From positions 19,929 to 33,492 of the forward strand of contig LSYV01000230.1 of NCBI GenBank assembly GCA_001584585.1: a stretch of DNA of 13,564 nucleotides, written 5' to 3'. Source of the stretch: Gonium pectorale (taxonomy: Eukaryota; Chlorophyta; Chlorophyceae; Chlamydomonadales; Volvocaceae). Position 1 is the first letter of the stretch, and every line of letters starts with the position of its first letter. The position numbers and the translations under genes were made by a program. The notes below the pieces were generated by a model. It did no database searches, was not told the origin of the DNA, and saw only the letters and a list, made by a program, of their open reading frames with translations. Positions 1-9,393 of the stretch are shown in pieces.

Positions 1-36
1 GGGGCGGCGTGAAGGGACGTGCTGCGGTTCAAGATG

Positions 37-75
37 GGGTGTGTGTGCGTGTGTTGACGTGTGTATATGCGTATT
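37..75. repeat. TG-rich low-complexity stretch
   Basis: An impure run of TG and CG dinucleotides (gtgtgtgtgcgtgtg and similar), probably inside an intron of the partial plus-strand gene, since an acceptor follows at 210. Confidence 0.5.
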
Positions 76-210
76 GGGGGGAGAGGTGGGCGTTGCGGAG
101 CAACCTGTGCTCCGATTGTTGGCGGTGGCAGATCCCACGCCCAGGCTCCGCAACCCCGCGGCCCACTACGACACCCAAGCATATTCTGAACTCCTCTTCT
201 CCACGTTCAG

Positions 211-880
211 ATGATTGTGGAAGAGGAGGAGCGGCTGGCGGAGGAGGCGGGCGGCTTTGTACGGCGCAGCAGCGGCGGCGGCTTTGGCGGCGGCGGCTGG
301 CGGCCCACCGACGACCGGGTGGTGTTCGCGGACAAGGTGGCGCACAAGGCCTTCACCATCAGGTGGGAACGCGTGAGGGCGGGTGCCGTACGACAGTACG
401 ACAGTACGGGAACGGGAGTGTGCGACGTGCGCGAGGATGGGGGGGTAAGAGACATGGAGAGGTAAGGGATATCTACTCGCGATGAAAGAGGCGCGGCGGT
501 GGCAGCCGGCGGTGGCGGCAGGGCGGTCGTTCCCCCTAGTCCTCACGTCCCCAGGGGACGGTCCCCTGGTGCACCACGCGCCCATCCGCCGCGTCCCCCC
601 ACACGCCTGCACCCTGCCCCTGCACCCCACCGCGTCTTATCCCCTGCACTGCCTTTCTGGGGCGCCGGGGTGGCCGGCTGCTGCCGCTGCTGCCGCTGCC
701 GGTGTTCGCGGGTAGACAATCCATCACCGTCTCTGACTTGCCGTACCAGGCCGTGCTCTATAACCTTGCCGTACCGCACCGTACGCCCGCAGGTACGGCC
801 CCATCGGCCGCGGGCTGTACAAGCGGCTGCTGGCGGCCAAGACGGAGCGCGAGGAGGCGGAGGCGGCCAGGGAGGCGTAG
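211..880 (+). CDS. 3' end (last two exons) of an unrecognised gene
   Basis: Two exons are supported. The first, 211-362, follows the acceptor ending ccacgttcag and ends at AG|GTGGGA. The second, 793-880, follows gcccgcag and ends at TAG (878-880). The phases fit: 152 bases leave two spare bases that join the leading G of the second exon to make Arg. The joined tail is about 79 residues. It has an acidic start (IVEEEERLAEEAG), a Gly/Ser-rich stretch (SSGGGFGGGGW), a mixed stretch DDRVVFADKVAHKAFTIR, then YGPIGRGLYKRLLAAK and a charged, probably helical end (TEREEAEAAREA). Third codon positions are strongly G/C, which supports coding. I see no membrane segment and recognise no domain. The 5' part lies before base 1. 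No plus-strand TGTAA follows the stop in the next kilobase, so the 3' end of the transcript is undefined. The gene converges on PGK. Confidence 0.6.
363..792 (+). other. Last intron of the partial plus-strand gene
   Basis: A 430-base intron with donor GTGGGA and acceptor CCCGCAG. It contains several CCGTAC/GTACGG hexamers. Longer open frames crossing this stretch lack the matching phase and look like GC-rich shadow frames. Confidence 0.55.
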
Positions 881-1879
881 GCCGCAGACGGGCGGGGCGG
901 GACGCGCCCGCCAGCGAACCTTGGCAGCGGCGCAGATCCCACGTTGGGTGTGGCTGCTCTGCTGGCGGACGGAGGGGCGCCGGTCGGTGCGACAACGAGT
1001 GTTCAGGCGGGCGCGTGTTTCTGCGGCTGGCACACGAGCGGTGTGCCCTTCCACTCGCCTGCTGGTGCCCGGTGGGGTGTGCGGAGAGGCTGCGGTGGTG
1101 GTGCTGGCGGCGCACCCACACGCCGCTGGTGTGGCGGGTCGGTGGGTCACGTCGCGTGCCGCCCAACCCGACCCGACCCGGCCCGACCAACGTATCTTAT
1201 TACGTTACCCTGCTACATACCGCATGGGCCTGTTGGGGACCCGCCACGGCGACCGGACCTATGTGTGTTTTGGTGCGTGTTTGGGGAGCTGCCGGTGGGC
1301 GTCCGCTGCCAGACACACATGGTTGCAGTCCGTCCCCTGGGGTACCGTACGCCCCCAGTGGACCGCACCGTCACTCGGACTGCGTGGTCTCTCAATCGTC
1401 ACGTTGTCGGCCCAGGACGGCGGCGACTCACTAGCTCCACGGTCTCACGGCAGTACGGCAGAACGGCAGCTGGAATCTGCACACACCCGCCATTTCGCGC
1501 TTACGCTCGTCGTATGCGGTGTTCCTTTTCAACACCCGCCATATGGCCCGCCACAGCGTCACGAACTGGGGGAATGTGGCCTCCGCTGCGGCTGCAGCGT
1601 TTGCCTAGCGGCGATCCGGCTACCAGCTGCGCCGCTGCCTTGGAAATGCCCACGGAAATGCCCATCTGCATGAATCTAATACGAGCAGCAGTGAAGGTCA
1701 TATCCCGGGCACCTGCAGTTCCCCGATCACCTCGCGCGTGCACGGCTTCCCCAGGTTCGGTGCATGCCCCGCCGATGTGGGTGCGACGATGAGATCGTAC
1801 CGCTCCAAAAGGGGACGGGTGTCCGCCCCGCAAGCCCGCCCGTCCAGTTCGATGCGGGCACGCCGTTTTGTGGAACATG
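881..1879. other. Intergenic or 3'-UTR interval without a gene
   Basis: About 1 kb between the TAG of the plus-strand gene and the poly(A) signal of PGK. Long open frames cross it on both strands, but none has splice support, recognisable motifs or biased third positions. It presumably holds the plus-strand gene's 3' UTR. It contains CCGTAC/GTACGG hexamers at 1345 and 1453 and a short imperfect direct repeat (ggaaatgccca twice near 1640-1663). Confidence 0.5.
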
Positions 1880-1884
1880 TTACA
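1880..1884 (-). terminator. Poly(A) signal TGTAA of PGK
   Basis: TTACA on the plus strand reads TGTAA on the minus strand, the usual poly(A) signal of Chlamydomonas and relatives. It is the only one I found between the PGK stop codon (2494) and this point. It gives a 3' UTR of roughly 620-630 bases, a normal length for this group. Cleavage would be expected a little beyond it, near 1860-1870. Confidence 0.65.
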
Positions 1885-2493
1885 GAACACGAACTCTTCT
1901 CTCCTCAGTCCAGTCCAGTCCGGGAAAACGGGCCGGGCCGACGCACGGCGGGGCCTTCGGGTACATGTATGAGCGATGCATGCAATACGGGACCAACCAC
2001 CAACGGAAACGGTCCGCAGTACAAAATGTACTGCATGTTTGCGCCATATGCCTACACCGACCGCGCACGTTCACGGCCCACAACACGATGACACCAAAAC
2101 CCCGGCGCCACACCAGGTCAGATCCACACAACACTCAACCCAAGCCCGCCCACGGGGCGTCCGCCATCAGAGCGCACTCTCTCCCCGAGTGCTGCCCGGC
2201 TTATTCCTCCTTCCCATCAGCATACAACGCCACGCTACCGCAGCGCACATCTCAGCGCGTCCAACCCTCCGCAACACCACGCCGCCAGCTCGGCGGCGGC
2301 AACAGGGGGAAGGGAGGCGAGAGAGCGCGCGGCAACGCGCGGTCCGAAAGCGTGGAACCCTGAGATCAGAGCCCCGGCCTTAGCCTCAACCAGCTACGCA
2401 CACGCTCGTGCACCAGCCTCCTTTCAGAGAAAGCCGGTTGGAGCGAGTGCTGATGGGGCAACCCCACCACCGACCCGTGGGTCAACGGGCCGC
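1885..2493 (-). other. 3' UTR of PGK
   Basis: The interval lies between the PGK stop and its TGTAA signal. No coding exon is supported here. It includes a small GC-rich inverted repeat near 2325-2341 (GCGCG arms) and three CAGTC units near 1909-1922. The extent is inferred from the signal only. Confidence 0.5.
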
Positions 2494-5400
2494 TTACTTC
2501 TCGTTGAGCGCGGCCACGCCGGGCAGCACCTTGCCCTCCAGCAGCTCCAGCGAGGCGCCGCCGCCGGTCGAGATGTGCGACATCTTGTCGGCCACGCCGG
2601 CCTGCTCCACAGCGGCCACCGAGTCACCGCCACCGATGATGGTGATGGCACCCTTGGGGGTCAGCTCGGCCAGGGTGTTGGCGATGGACTGAGGGGGAAG
2701 GGAGAGAGGAAGGGAGGGTCGGAGCGTAGGAATCAGGAATCGGGGGAGCCGGGTGTGGGAATGGAGGCCGTGCAAAGCTTCACTTCATGTACTAGTTTAA
2801 TCTTCCCACCCCACGGATCGCAGGCCTCTGCGCGGGATAGCGATGAAGGCTCGTTGGCCGCCCTCGCCCGACCATCCGGCCACAACCCGGCCACCGCCCA
2901 CAGCCACCCACCACAGTGCCGGTGGCGAACTTGGGGAACTCGAACACGCCCATGGGGCCGTTCCAGACGACCGTCTTGGCATCCGCCAGCGCAGCCTGGA
3001 AGGCCTTGATCGAGTCGGGGCCAATGTCCAGGCCCATCCAGCCGTCGGGGATGGCAGTGACGGGCACCGTCTGGGTGTTGGCCTCGGGGTCGAACTTGTC
3101 GGCCACCACCACGTCGGTGGGCAGCAGCAGCTGCACGCCCTTGGTCTGCGCGGACGGACGAGCAGTAGAGGGGACAGGGGTTTATATCCGAGTGGTCTAT
3201 GGCTTCAGCAAACCACTTGCACGACACGCCATGACAACATCACGGGTGGAATATGGTGTGGAGGAGGAACCAGAAGGACCACCTCACAATGTGCCTCAGG
3301 TGGTTCGACAGGTGGTTTGGGCCCCTTGATCCTGCCTCCCGACTCAAACACACGACACCGCATAAGCCCCAGCCCCACCTTGGCCAGCTCCTCCAGCGTC
3401 TTGGCCAGCTCCAGCTGGTTCTCCTCCACCAGCGACGAGCCGGTGGACAGGCCGCGGGCCTTGTAGAAGGTGAAGATCATGCCACCGCTGCGGAGAGGGG
3501 AGAGGGGAGAGGAGAGGGGAGAGGGAAAGGGAGCGAGGCGTGTGCGTCAGGATTCTGGGTTCAGCGCACAGTATACCAACAGTAATGCGAGATATTGACG
3601 GCGTCCTGAAAGACCTAGGAAACCCCCCGACGCGAAGCCTTTGCTGTGCTGATAGTCTTGTTTGTTCTAGTGAGGTCAGCCACCGCCCCGCTCCCGGCCC
3701 TCCCCCACCATTGGCAACCCGCTCTCTAATCACTCCGGCCCTCCTCCCCGGCCCTCCCCCGCCGGCTCACCCGATGATGATCTTGTCCACCTTGTCCAGC
3801 AGCGACTCGATGACGGTGATCTTGGACGACACCTTGGAGCCACCCACGATGGCCACGAAGGGGCGCTTGGGGTTCGACACGGCGCCATCAAGGTAGTCCT
3901 GGGGGCAGGGGCAGGGGGGCCAATGTGCGGTTTCGACCAGTTCCGAGGGAAACGCGAAGCGCACAGGCAGCAGGCCAGGGGCGGGGGCGGCATCGGGGAA
4001 AGCGCCCGCCCCAGTGGGGCTCATGGCAGCACGGCCCACTGTCAACCCACAGCACAGGCCGGGGCCGAAATTGCATGCGCATCGGATCGGGCCCCAACCC
4101 AACCCAAACCGGTCAGCACGGGGCGATCTGCAGGCCAGGTAACATGTTGCAGTGCCGTCGGTGAAGTCAGAGCCACCGTGTGCCGGTGAAGAGGTGGACT
4201 ACCACCGGCACACGGGCCCCTCTGTACCCCATTATCCCAGCCCAGTTCAAACCCATCTCTGTAGCCTCCACCCCAAAGACTACGAATTGCAATATAACAG
4301 GGGCCGATGTGCGCTGCGGAGCCATCTGAACTCGGTCGTAACACCTTCCTTCCCTCCATCGAACCCACCAAAGACTACGAATTGCAATATAACAGGGGCC
4401 GATGTGCGCTGCGGAGCCATCTGAACTCGGTCGTAACACCTTCCTTCCCTCCATCGAACCCACCAGCTCCTTCTGCAGCAGGAAGCCGGCCACCGAGGGG
4501 CTCAGGTACTTGGTCACGCCCTCGGTCGAGGCGTGGGCGCGGTGGGCGGTGCCGAACGCGTCGTTCACGTACAGGTCGGCGTTGGCGGCCAGCTGAAACA
4601 GATGAAGGAGGGGAAGGGTGCGGACGTCACAGTGTGAAAGGACTCCGGATCAGAGCGGTGATTACATGTCTGCCAGCAGAACCGAGACAATGGTCTCAAA
4701 GAGTGCCTCTAAAGGCACTATCGACAATGAAGTCCCATAGCCATCCTCCTAGAGGAAGGCACGCCAGGCTCCGACTGAACACTGCGCCGACCCGCGGGTC
4801 GCATGGGTCGCACCTTCTTGGCGAACTCGGGCTCGTTCTTCTCCTCGGCCTTGTAGAAGCGGACGTTCTCCAGCAGCAGGAGCTGAAGGCAGGTAAGGAG
4901 GGAGGTGTGAGTTTCAGCGAGCCAGGTAGGAGAAGGGGCATCGATGACGTGCGCTGGTCAGGCCGGTCCCGGCCGTTGCAGTCCTTGGGCAGCCAGTCTC
5001 CCCACCCTCCAAACCGCGCGTCATTAGTGCATCACTCCCACCTATCCTCCCTGAACCGCAACCCCCGCACCTCGCCGTTCTTCAGCTCAGAGACTGCCTT
5101 CTCCACGTCGGGGCCGATGCAGTCGTCCACCTTCTTCACCTGCGGGCGGGCGGGCGCACCGAGCACAGCACAGCAGGGCGGGGCAGGGCAGGCGGCAAAC
5201 ACAAGGCTTCAGTTTGGGACACGACAGTAGCTGCCCACTAGGACCACCTGAGGGCACCGAGCTGGAGGACTTCCTCCCAGGCAGTTTTCCGTCACAGCCA
5301 CCTAAAGGGGGGGGGGGCAAGCCGGACCTATCCCCTTCACTGCCCTTTCCCCTCGTTCCTCACCGGCTTGCCCAGCAGCTCGGACAGGCGGCCGACCACG

Positions 5401-6590
5401 GGGGTCAGGCGGTACTTGTCCTCGGGGCCATCCTTGGGGCGGCCCTGCAGACAGCAAGCAACAAGAAAAGGGGGTTCAATCGTCAGGGCAAGAGGCCCGA
5501 GTGGCCACATACAGGTGCTCGCTCGCTGCCTGCTAAGTACCGGGTCCACGGGGAACCCGAACCGAGTACCGCCTTTCTCACCAGGGCCTTCCGCAGCAGT
5601 TCGCGGGCCCACCAAGCCCCGGGACCCGCAGGCCCAGCACACTTCCTCCCTATCCCTCCCTGTCCGCCCGCTCACCAGGTGCGAGGTGAGCAGCACCTTG
5701 GCGCCGTTGTCCAGCAGGTACTGCAGGGTGGGCACAGCGGCGCGGATGCGGGTATCGTCCGTGATGGCCAGCGTCTTCTTGTCGAGCGGCACGTTCAGGT
5801 CGGCGCGGACGAACACGCGCTTGCCTGCGATGGGAGGGTTGGAGGCGTTAGAGCCAGGGCCTTTGTGGACGGGGTTCCCGAGAGTTGACAGGCTATGCGC
5901 CCGCATAGTAATAAACGGGATGTATGTAGGATGATGAGGAGGGTCTCGAGGGTTGTAGCCCGGAGAAGCCTGGTCAGCATCGGATACAGTCGGCATCATC
6001 ATCTCCGCTCGGTTCCACAGTGTATGCATACACTGCAAGATTGATGCAGAGAATACTTGTCCGCCAGTGATGCTAATTCACGCCGAGCGCACGTCGCTGG
6101 CTGTGTGCCGCATGCCCGGACGGAGGGATACCGCCCGAAAGTCGCCGCGCAAAACTGCGAACGGTCCGCGCCCGAATGAACCCGACGTGGATATAGCGCA
6201 TTTGCGCACAACGCCGGGAGCCGACAGTCAATGTCGCGCAGCGATCCCGACCCGATCGACAGGAGACCCAGGCCTCACCCTCCAGGTCGGCCTTGCCCAG
6301 GTCACCGACGGACTTCTTGACCTGCAAGCGAGGACCCAGATCGATCAGCATCGGGTGTAATTACCAGCCTGCTGACAGATGGGTCGCCCTGAGCATGCCC
6401 CGCTCACCGCCTCGACAACGACGCGGCTGCGGCCAGCGCGGCGGATGTCAATAGCGACCTCCGGGGCAAAGGTGCTGCGCAGGGTCGGGCGCGAGACCGA
6501 CGAGAAGGGCACGACGCGCGGGGCCACAGCGGCCACGCGGCGACCGGACACCACGCGCGCGCTGGCGCGCATCTTCATCGAGAGGGCCAT
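2494..6590 (-). CDS. PGK1: Chloroplast phosphoglycerate kinase, 11 exons
   Basis: PGK (EC 2.7.2.3) transfers phosphate from ATP to 3-phosphoglycerate. In the chloroplast stroma this makes 1,3-bisphosphoglycerate for the Calvin cycle. Exons in coding order: 6408-6590, 6279-6321, 5676-5824, 5364-5444, 5071-5139, 4814-4882, 4464-4592, 3771-3898, 3379-3487, 2912-3145, 2494-2688. They sum to 1389 bases, or 462 residues plus TAA. All ten introns are GT-AG and all phases agree. Exon 1 is an Arg/Ala/Val/Ser-rich transit peptide ([14 protein letters not shown]). Family motifs: [10 protein letters not shown] (81-90), TSHLGRP (122-128, split by intron 3), [13 protein letters not shown] (208-220), GGSKVSSK (260-267), [10 protein letters not shown] (381-390), GGGDS (417-421) and [12 protein letters not shown] (439-450). 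Length and sequence match green-algal plastid PGK. The start has a strong context. The only cysteine is residue 159. The symbol follows the C. reinhardtii gene name. Confidence 0.97.
3491..3536. repeat. Purine repeat, polypyrimidine tract of PGK intron 8
   Basis: On the plus strand this is an irregular repeat of GAGAGGGG units. In the sense of the PGK transcript it is a pyrimidine tract of about 45 bases directly before the acceptor of exon 9 (CCGCAG|C). It may help define that acceptor. Confidence 0.6.
4176..4215. repeat. 13-bp perfect hairpin in PGK intron 7
   Basis: CCGTGTGCCGGTG (4176-4188) and CACCGGCACACGG (4203-4215) are exact reverse complements around a 14-base loop. It lies inside the longest PGK intron (565 bases). 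Its function is unknown. Confidence 0.7.
4273..4465. repeat. Perfect 95-bp tandem duplication over the intron 7 donor
   Basis: Bases 4273-4370 and 4368-4465 match without a difference at an offset of 95, giving about 2.03 units. The right-hand copy contains the true donor of PGK intron 7 (exon 7 ends at 4464, CTG|GTGGGT). The left-hand copy therefore carries a second identical donor sequence (TTG|GTGGGT, exon edge 4369) inside the intron. The identity of the copies implies a very recent duplication, or an assembly artefact. Confidence 0.85.
6018..6035. repeat. 18-bp perfect palindrome in PGK intron 2
   Basis: CAGTGTATGCATACACTG is its own reverse complement. It lies in intron 2 (5825-6278) of PGK. 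No function is evident. Confidence 0.6.
6408..6590 (-). other. Exon 1 of PGK: chloroplast transit peptide
   Basis: The exon encodes residues 1-61. They include many Arg, Ala, Val and Ser, no Asp or Glu before residue 44, and end RSRVVVEA. The exon stops at GAGGCG|GTGAGC and the mature-like sequence VKKSVGDL starts with exon 2. The V-E-A tripeptide at the end resembles the V-x-A preference before the stromal cleavage site in Chlamydomonas. The exact cleavage point is inferred. Confidence 0.8.
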
Positions 6591-6596
6591 GGTGAT
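6585..6596 (-). promoter_or_regulatory. Translation start context of PGK
   Basis: On the minus strand the start reads ATCACCATGG, with A at -3 and G at +4, a strong eukaryotic start context. An upstream in-frame ATG at 6633-6635 would add 15 residues without transit-peptide character (HCRASSPTSTKPIT), so the start at 6590 is preferred. Confidence 0.7.
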
Positions 6597-6779
6597 AGGT
6601 TTGGTTGATGTGGGACTGCTGGCTCTGCAGTGCACTTCTCCACTGCTGACGACCGGCTAAAAAGATCGAAAGCTTATCGCCAGCCGTACGCTCCGAGACC
6701 AAGACCCAGCGGGCGGTCCAGGCGGTCTCGGGCCCAGAGCCCCTGGCTTCGGCCTCCAGGTTCAGGCTTCGGGCATTGT
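6591..6779 (-). promoter_or_regulatory. 5' UTR and probable promoter of PGK
   Basis: Sequence directly upstream of the PGK start. No clear TATA box is seen; the nearest T-rich element on the minus strand is GATCTTTTTAG at about 6656-6666, some 70 bases before the ATG. The assignment rests on position only and the transcription start cannot be placed. Confidence 0.35.
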
Positions 6780-7220
6780 CGTGCAAATATTAGTGGGCAT
6801 GAAAGAACTACCTGCCACTCTTGGTGGACAGTGGTCGGGCTACAAAGTTGGCCAGGCCTCACTGGCCGGCGATCTGGCAATACCTGTGTTCATACCCAGA
6901 TTATATTGCAACACCACCCTTTTCAATTAAAGTACTTGTCGACCTTATCCTGCTGCTGCGGAACTCTTCGTCTAAATGGAACACACTTGCCTATGCATGG
7001 TAGCAGTGACCAATGCTTACATTTATGCGGTCATGATTCATCTGTCAAGCGCTCACTTGGGTTCCCCATCATGTCCCGAGCGATTATGCCCCCTGTGTCG
7101 GGCTACCATGGGTTTGGGATGTTGATCATAAATATTGTCCCATGACTCACGCTTTCAGATAATTGGATGCCAATATGCGATGTGCCACTTATGGGGGCTG
7201 CCATATGACAACCGCATGTG
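6780..7220. other. Lower-GC island
   Basis: By hand count, the lines covering 6901-7140 are about 42-50% G+C, clearly below the GC-rich remainder of the window. The stretch includes short A/T-rich words such as ttatattgc, caattaaagt and cataaatattg. No open frame in it is convincing. It could be a remnant of inserted DNA or a regulatory region upstream of PGK. Confidence 0.45.
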
Positions 7221-7686
7221 CTTGCGCAAGGCGGGCGCCTGTTGACCCGGCATGGCGACTACTGAACGGGTTTGATAGGTGTGAGAATCACTGCGTAGTT
7301 GTACCACAGGACTGCACCGACGCGCTTGCCACATGAGCCACACAAGCAGTGCGCAAGCAGGCTGCCCACCGGTCACGCGCGTGCCCTGTTCAAGCATTTC
7401 AAACATTCTGACCGGTATTACATTTGCAGGAGGCAAAGCGTTCCGTTGGCAGCTCGGGCCAGTCCGCCAGGTCCTCTCCTCCCCTGCCCGGTACGGCCTG
7501 GTGCCCTCTGGCCTCTGCCGTTTGACCGGTTTCACCGACACGTGAACCACCCGGATCGTTGGAGAGATCCATGTGAAGGCATTGTTTTATAACTTGCCAA
7601 CACGTGGGCTGCCCGCCCGAGCCATGCGCTGTGTTGGCGCGACCCACGCCTGGGCACTGGGAGGGAGCCAAAGAGGAGGTGCGGTA

Positions 7687-7717
7687 AAAAAGAGAACCAG
7701 AAACGGGGAAGGCAGCC
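7687..7717. repeat. Dispersed 31-base repeat, copy 1
   Basis: The sequence starts AAAAAGAGAACCAG and ends GGGGAAGGCAGCC. It is identical over 31 bases to 12798-12828 and lies in the same orientation. Flanks on both sides differ. On the minus strand it would read as the peptide GCLPRFWFSF in overlapping open frames at both sites, but neither frame looks like a real gene. Confidence 0.8.
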
Positions 7718-7931
7718 GAGACGGGTGAGACGGGTGATGCCTGCAAGGGGAGGAGGGGCGGCCAACAGTCCCGAAAGAGTGATGGCCTTCGTGCGACTAT
7801 GAGCGTAGGGCCAAGGAAACCAGGACATGGTTGTACGCAGCAACCTGCCATCCCGGCTGCCTAATCTACGGCAGGGCCCTGCCACGGCGTGTGAAAGCAT
7901 CTCTTGTGGAAGGAGGCTTCTGTGGTTGCCC

Positions 7932-7970
7932 GGGCAGGTGGGGCAGGTGGGGCTTTCAGGGCAGGTGGGG
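7932..7970 (+). repeat. GGGCAGGTGG repeat
   Basis: Two adjacent GGGCAGGTGG units (7932-7951) and a third at 7959-7968 after a short interruption. Several runs of three or four G in close spacing could form a G-quadruplex on the plus strand. The related peptide repeats in shadow frames are a by-product. Confidence 0.6.
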
Positions 7971-9393
7971 CAATGGCGCTTTGGAAGGGTCGGCACCGCG
8001 TGGTCGGCACGGCAGTGGGATGGCTTAGCCAATGAGGGAGGGGTAATGAAGAAGGGATACCGAAACGTATACAATTTGCTTGTGGCGGTCTTGGTGTAGT
8101 TGTCGTCGACCTGTGAAACTGCCATGTCAGAAACGGACGACCAGCACTGAGGCGTACCTTCGTCGGCTGTGGGCGCTGACGTGATTCCGAATGGAGACGG
8201 AAGGGGGAGGGTTCGCGTCTGGACGTTTGGCAGCCCTAGGGCCCGCACAGCGCATACGCGGGCGGTGCGGTCAGGCGCTTCCCCCCGTGGGCGAGGCCGA
8301 CATGGCGCCACTGTTGTACTGTTGCATTGCTGTGGCGTGAGTGTAGTTGAGCGTCTGAAGATGTGCTCGCGGTGGGGCAACGAGGCTGATGGGGATGCGG
8401 CCGTGACGCGGATGCGGTGTACAGCGCCGCAGGCCCTTTCTCATGCTGGTGGCCCTTCACACCATGCGTCACGCATGGCGGGAAGCTCTGGGAAGCGCTT
8501 GGAGCTCGTATGCGGGTGGCGTGCGGTGGGTGCCGTGCGAGGCGGGCGGCACTGGCTTGACAAAGAGCAGGCGCGGGCAGCAGGGGCCCCATCCCGAGCG
8601 GGTCGGCAGGCGCGAGCAGTGTGACGGTGGGGGAAGGCTGGCGACGCGATGCCACTGCTGGGCGGTGCGCGAGCCGAGGCGTGCCTGGCGAAACCAGCGG
8701 GCTGATCACCCCGGCAGTCCTGTTCATGTTGCCCAAGGCAAGCGTAGCATCTGGGCGGGTTTACTATTGCAATTTAACTCCATGCTGCCATGGTTGTGCT
8801 AGAGGCGACCGCGGAGCTGCAGTTGAGGCAGTAGTTCGCACTCTGTTGGGATCTCGAGGGGCGGTCCACGGCCCGTACGTTGGGGTCCCCAGCTCCTCGA
8901 TCCGGCGTGGCGGCTCTTGCGTTGGCCTCAGGATGCCGAATGGCACAGAGGGGAGTGACATACGCGTTTGGATTTATCTTCAAGCCGATCGAGCTGACGT
9001 GGTGTAGTGGGAGTTTGCTAACTCCGCACCGGTCAGTGCACACGGCTGTGCGGCAGTTCGCGTCGCCAGGCCACGGACCTGCTGGGCCCATCCTCCTGGG
9101 CTCCTGATCGCATGCTGATCGCCGTTGGCAGCTGTCGGAGCCTTGCCTTGGTATCGCTCAGCCGGTCCGGACAGTCTTAAGCTCCAACACGCTAATTGCG
9201 TCGTCTCGCTTTCCTGGTCTTTGGTCATCAGGTGCAGGGCTCCTCCTCTTCTTGTGATCGCCGTCGGTGTTTGGTCTTGGATGCCGTGGTGTGCGGGAGG
9301 GCTGCCAATACGCACGTTATTGCAGCCAATGCACGCTAACAGCTTGCTTTGGCCGCAGTACCGGTAACGTGCATATTGCATGGAGCATTAAGT

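Larger units (their letters stand above)
6780..9393. other. Long interval without a supportable gene
   Basis: About 2.6 kb. Open frames of 60-280 codons occur on both strands, but none has a recognisable domain, consistent third-position bias or splice support. The longest (minus strand, 7532-8380) reads as low-complexity, Pro/Arg/Ser/Thr-rich sequence without any family signature and is judged non-coding. The interval includes a lower-GC stretch, one copy of a dispersed 31-base sequence and a G-rich repeat, listed separately. Confidence 0.5.

Noticed and set aside
499..1792. Overlapping long open frames on the plus strand (ends near 1434, 1673 and 1792)
   Set aside because: They cross the intron and the TAG of the better-supported gene in other frames and are Arg/Pro/Cys-rich without motifs.
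7532..8380. 282-codon open frame on the minus strand
   Set aside because: It has no domain or splice support and mixed third-position usage, and it runs through a repeat copy and a GGGCAGGTGG repeat. Long chance frames are expected in GC-rich DNA.
8985..9080. tRNA-like stretch (TGGTGTAGTGGG followed later by GTTCG)
   Set aside because: The D-arm-like word is present, but the T-arm stem does not pair and no acceptor stem can be formed.
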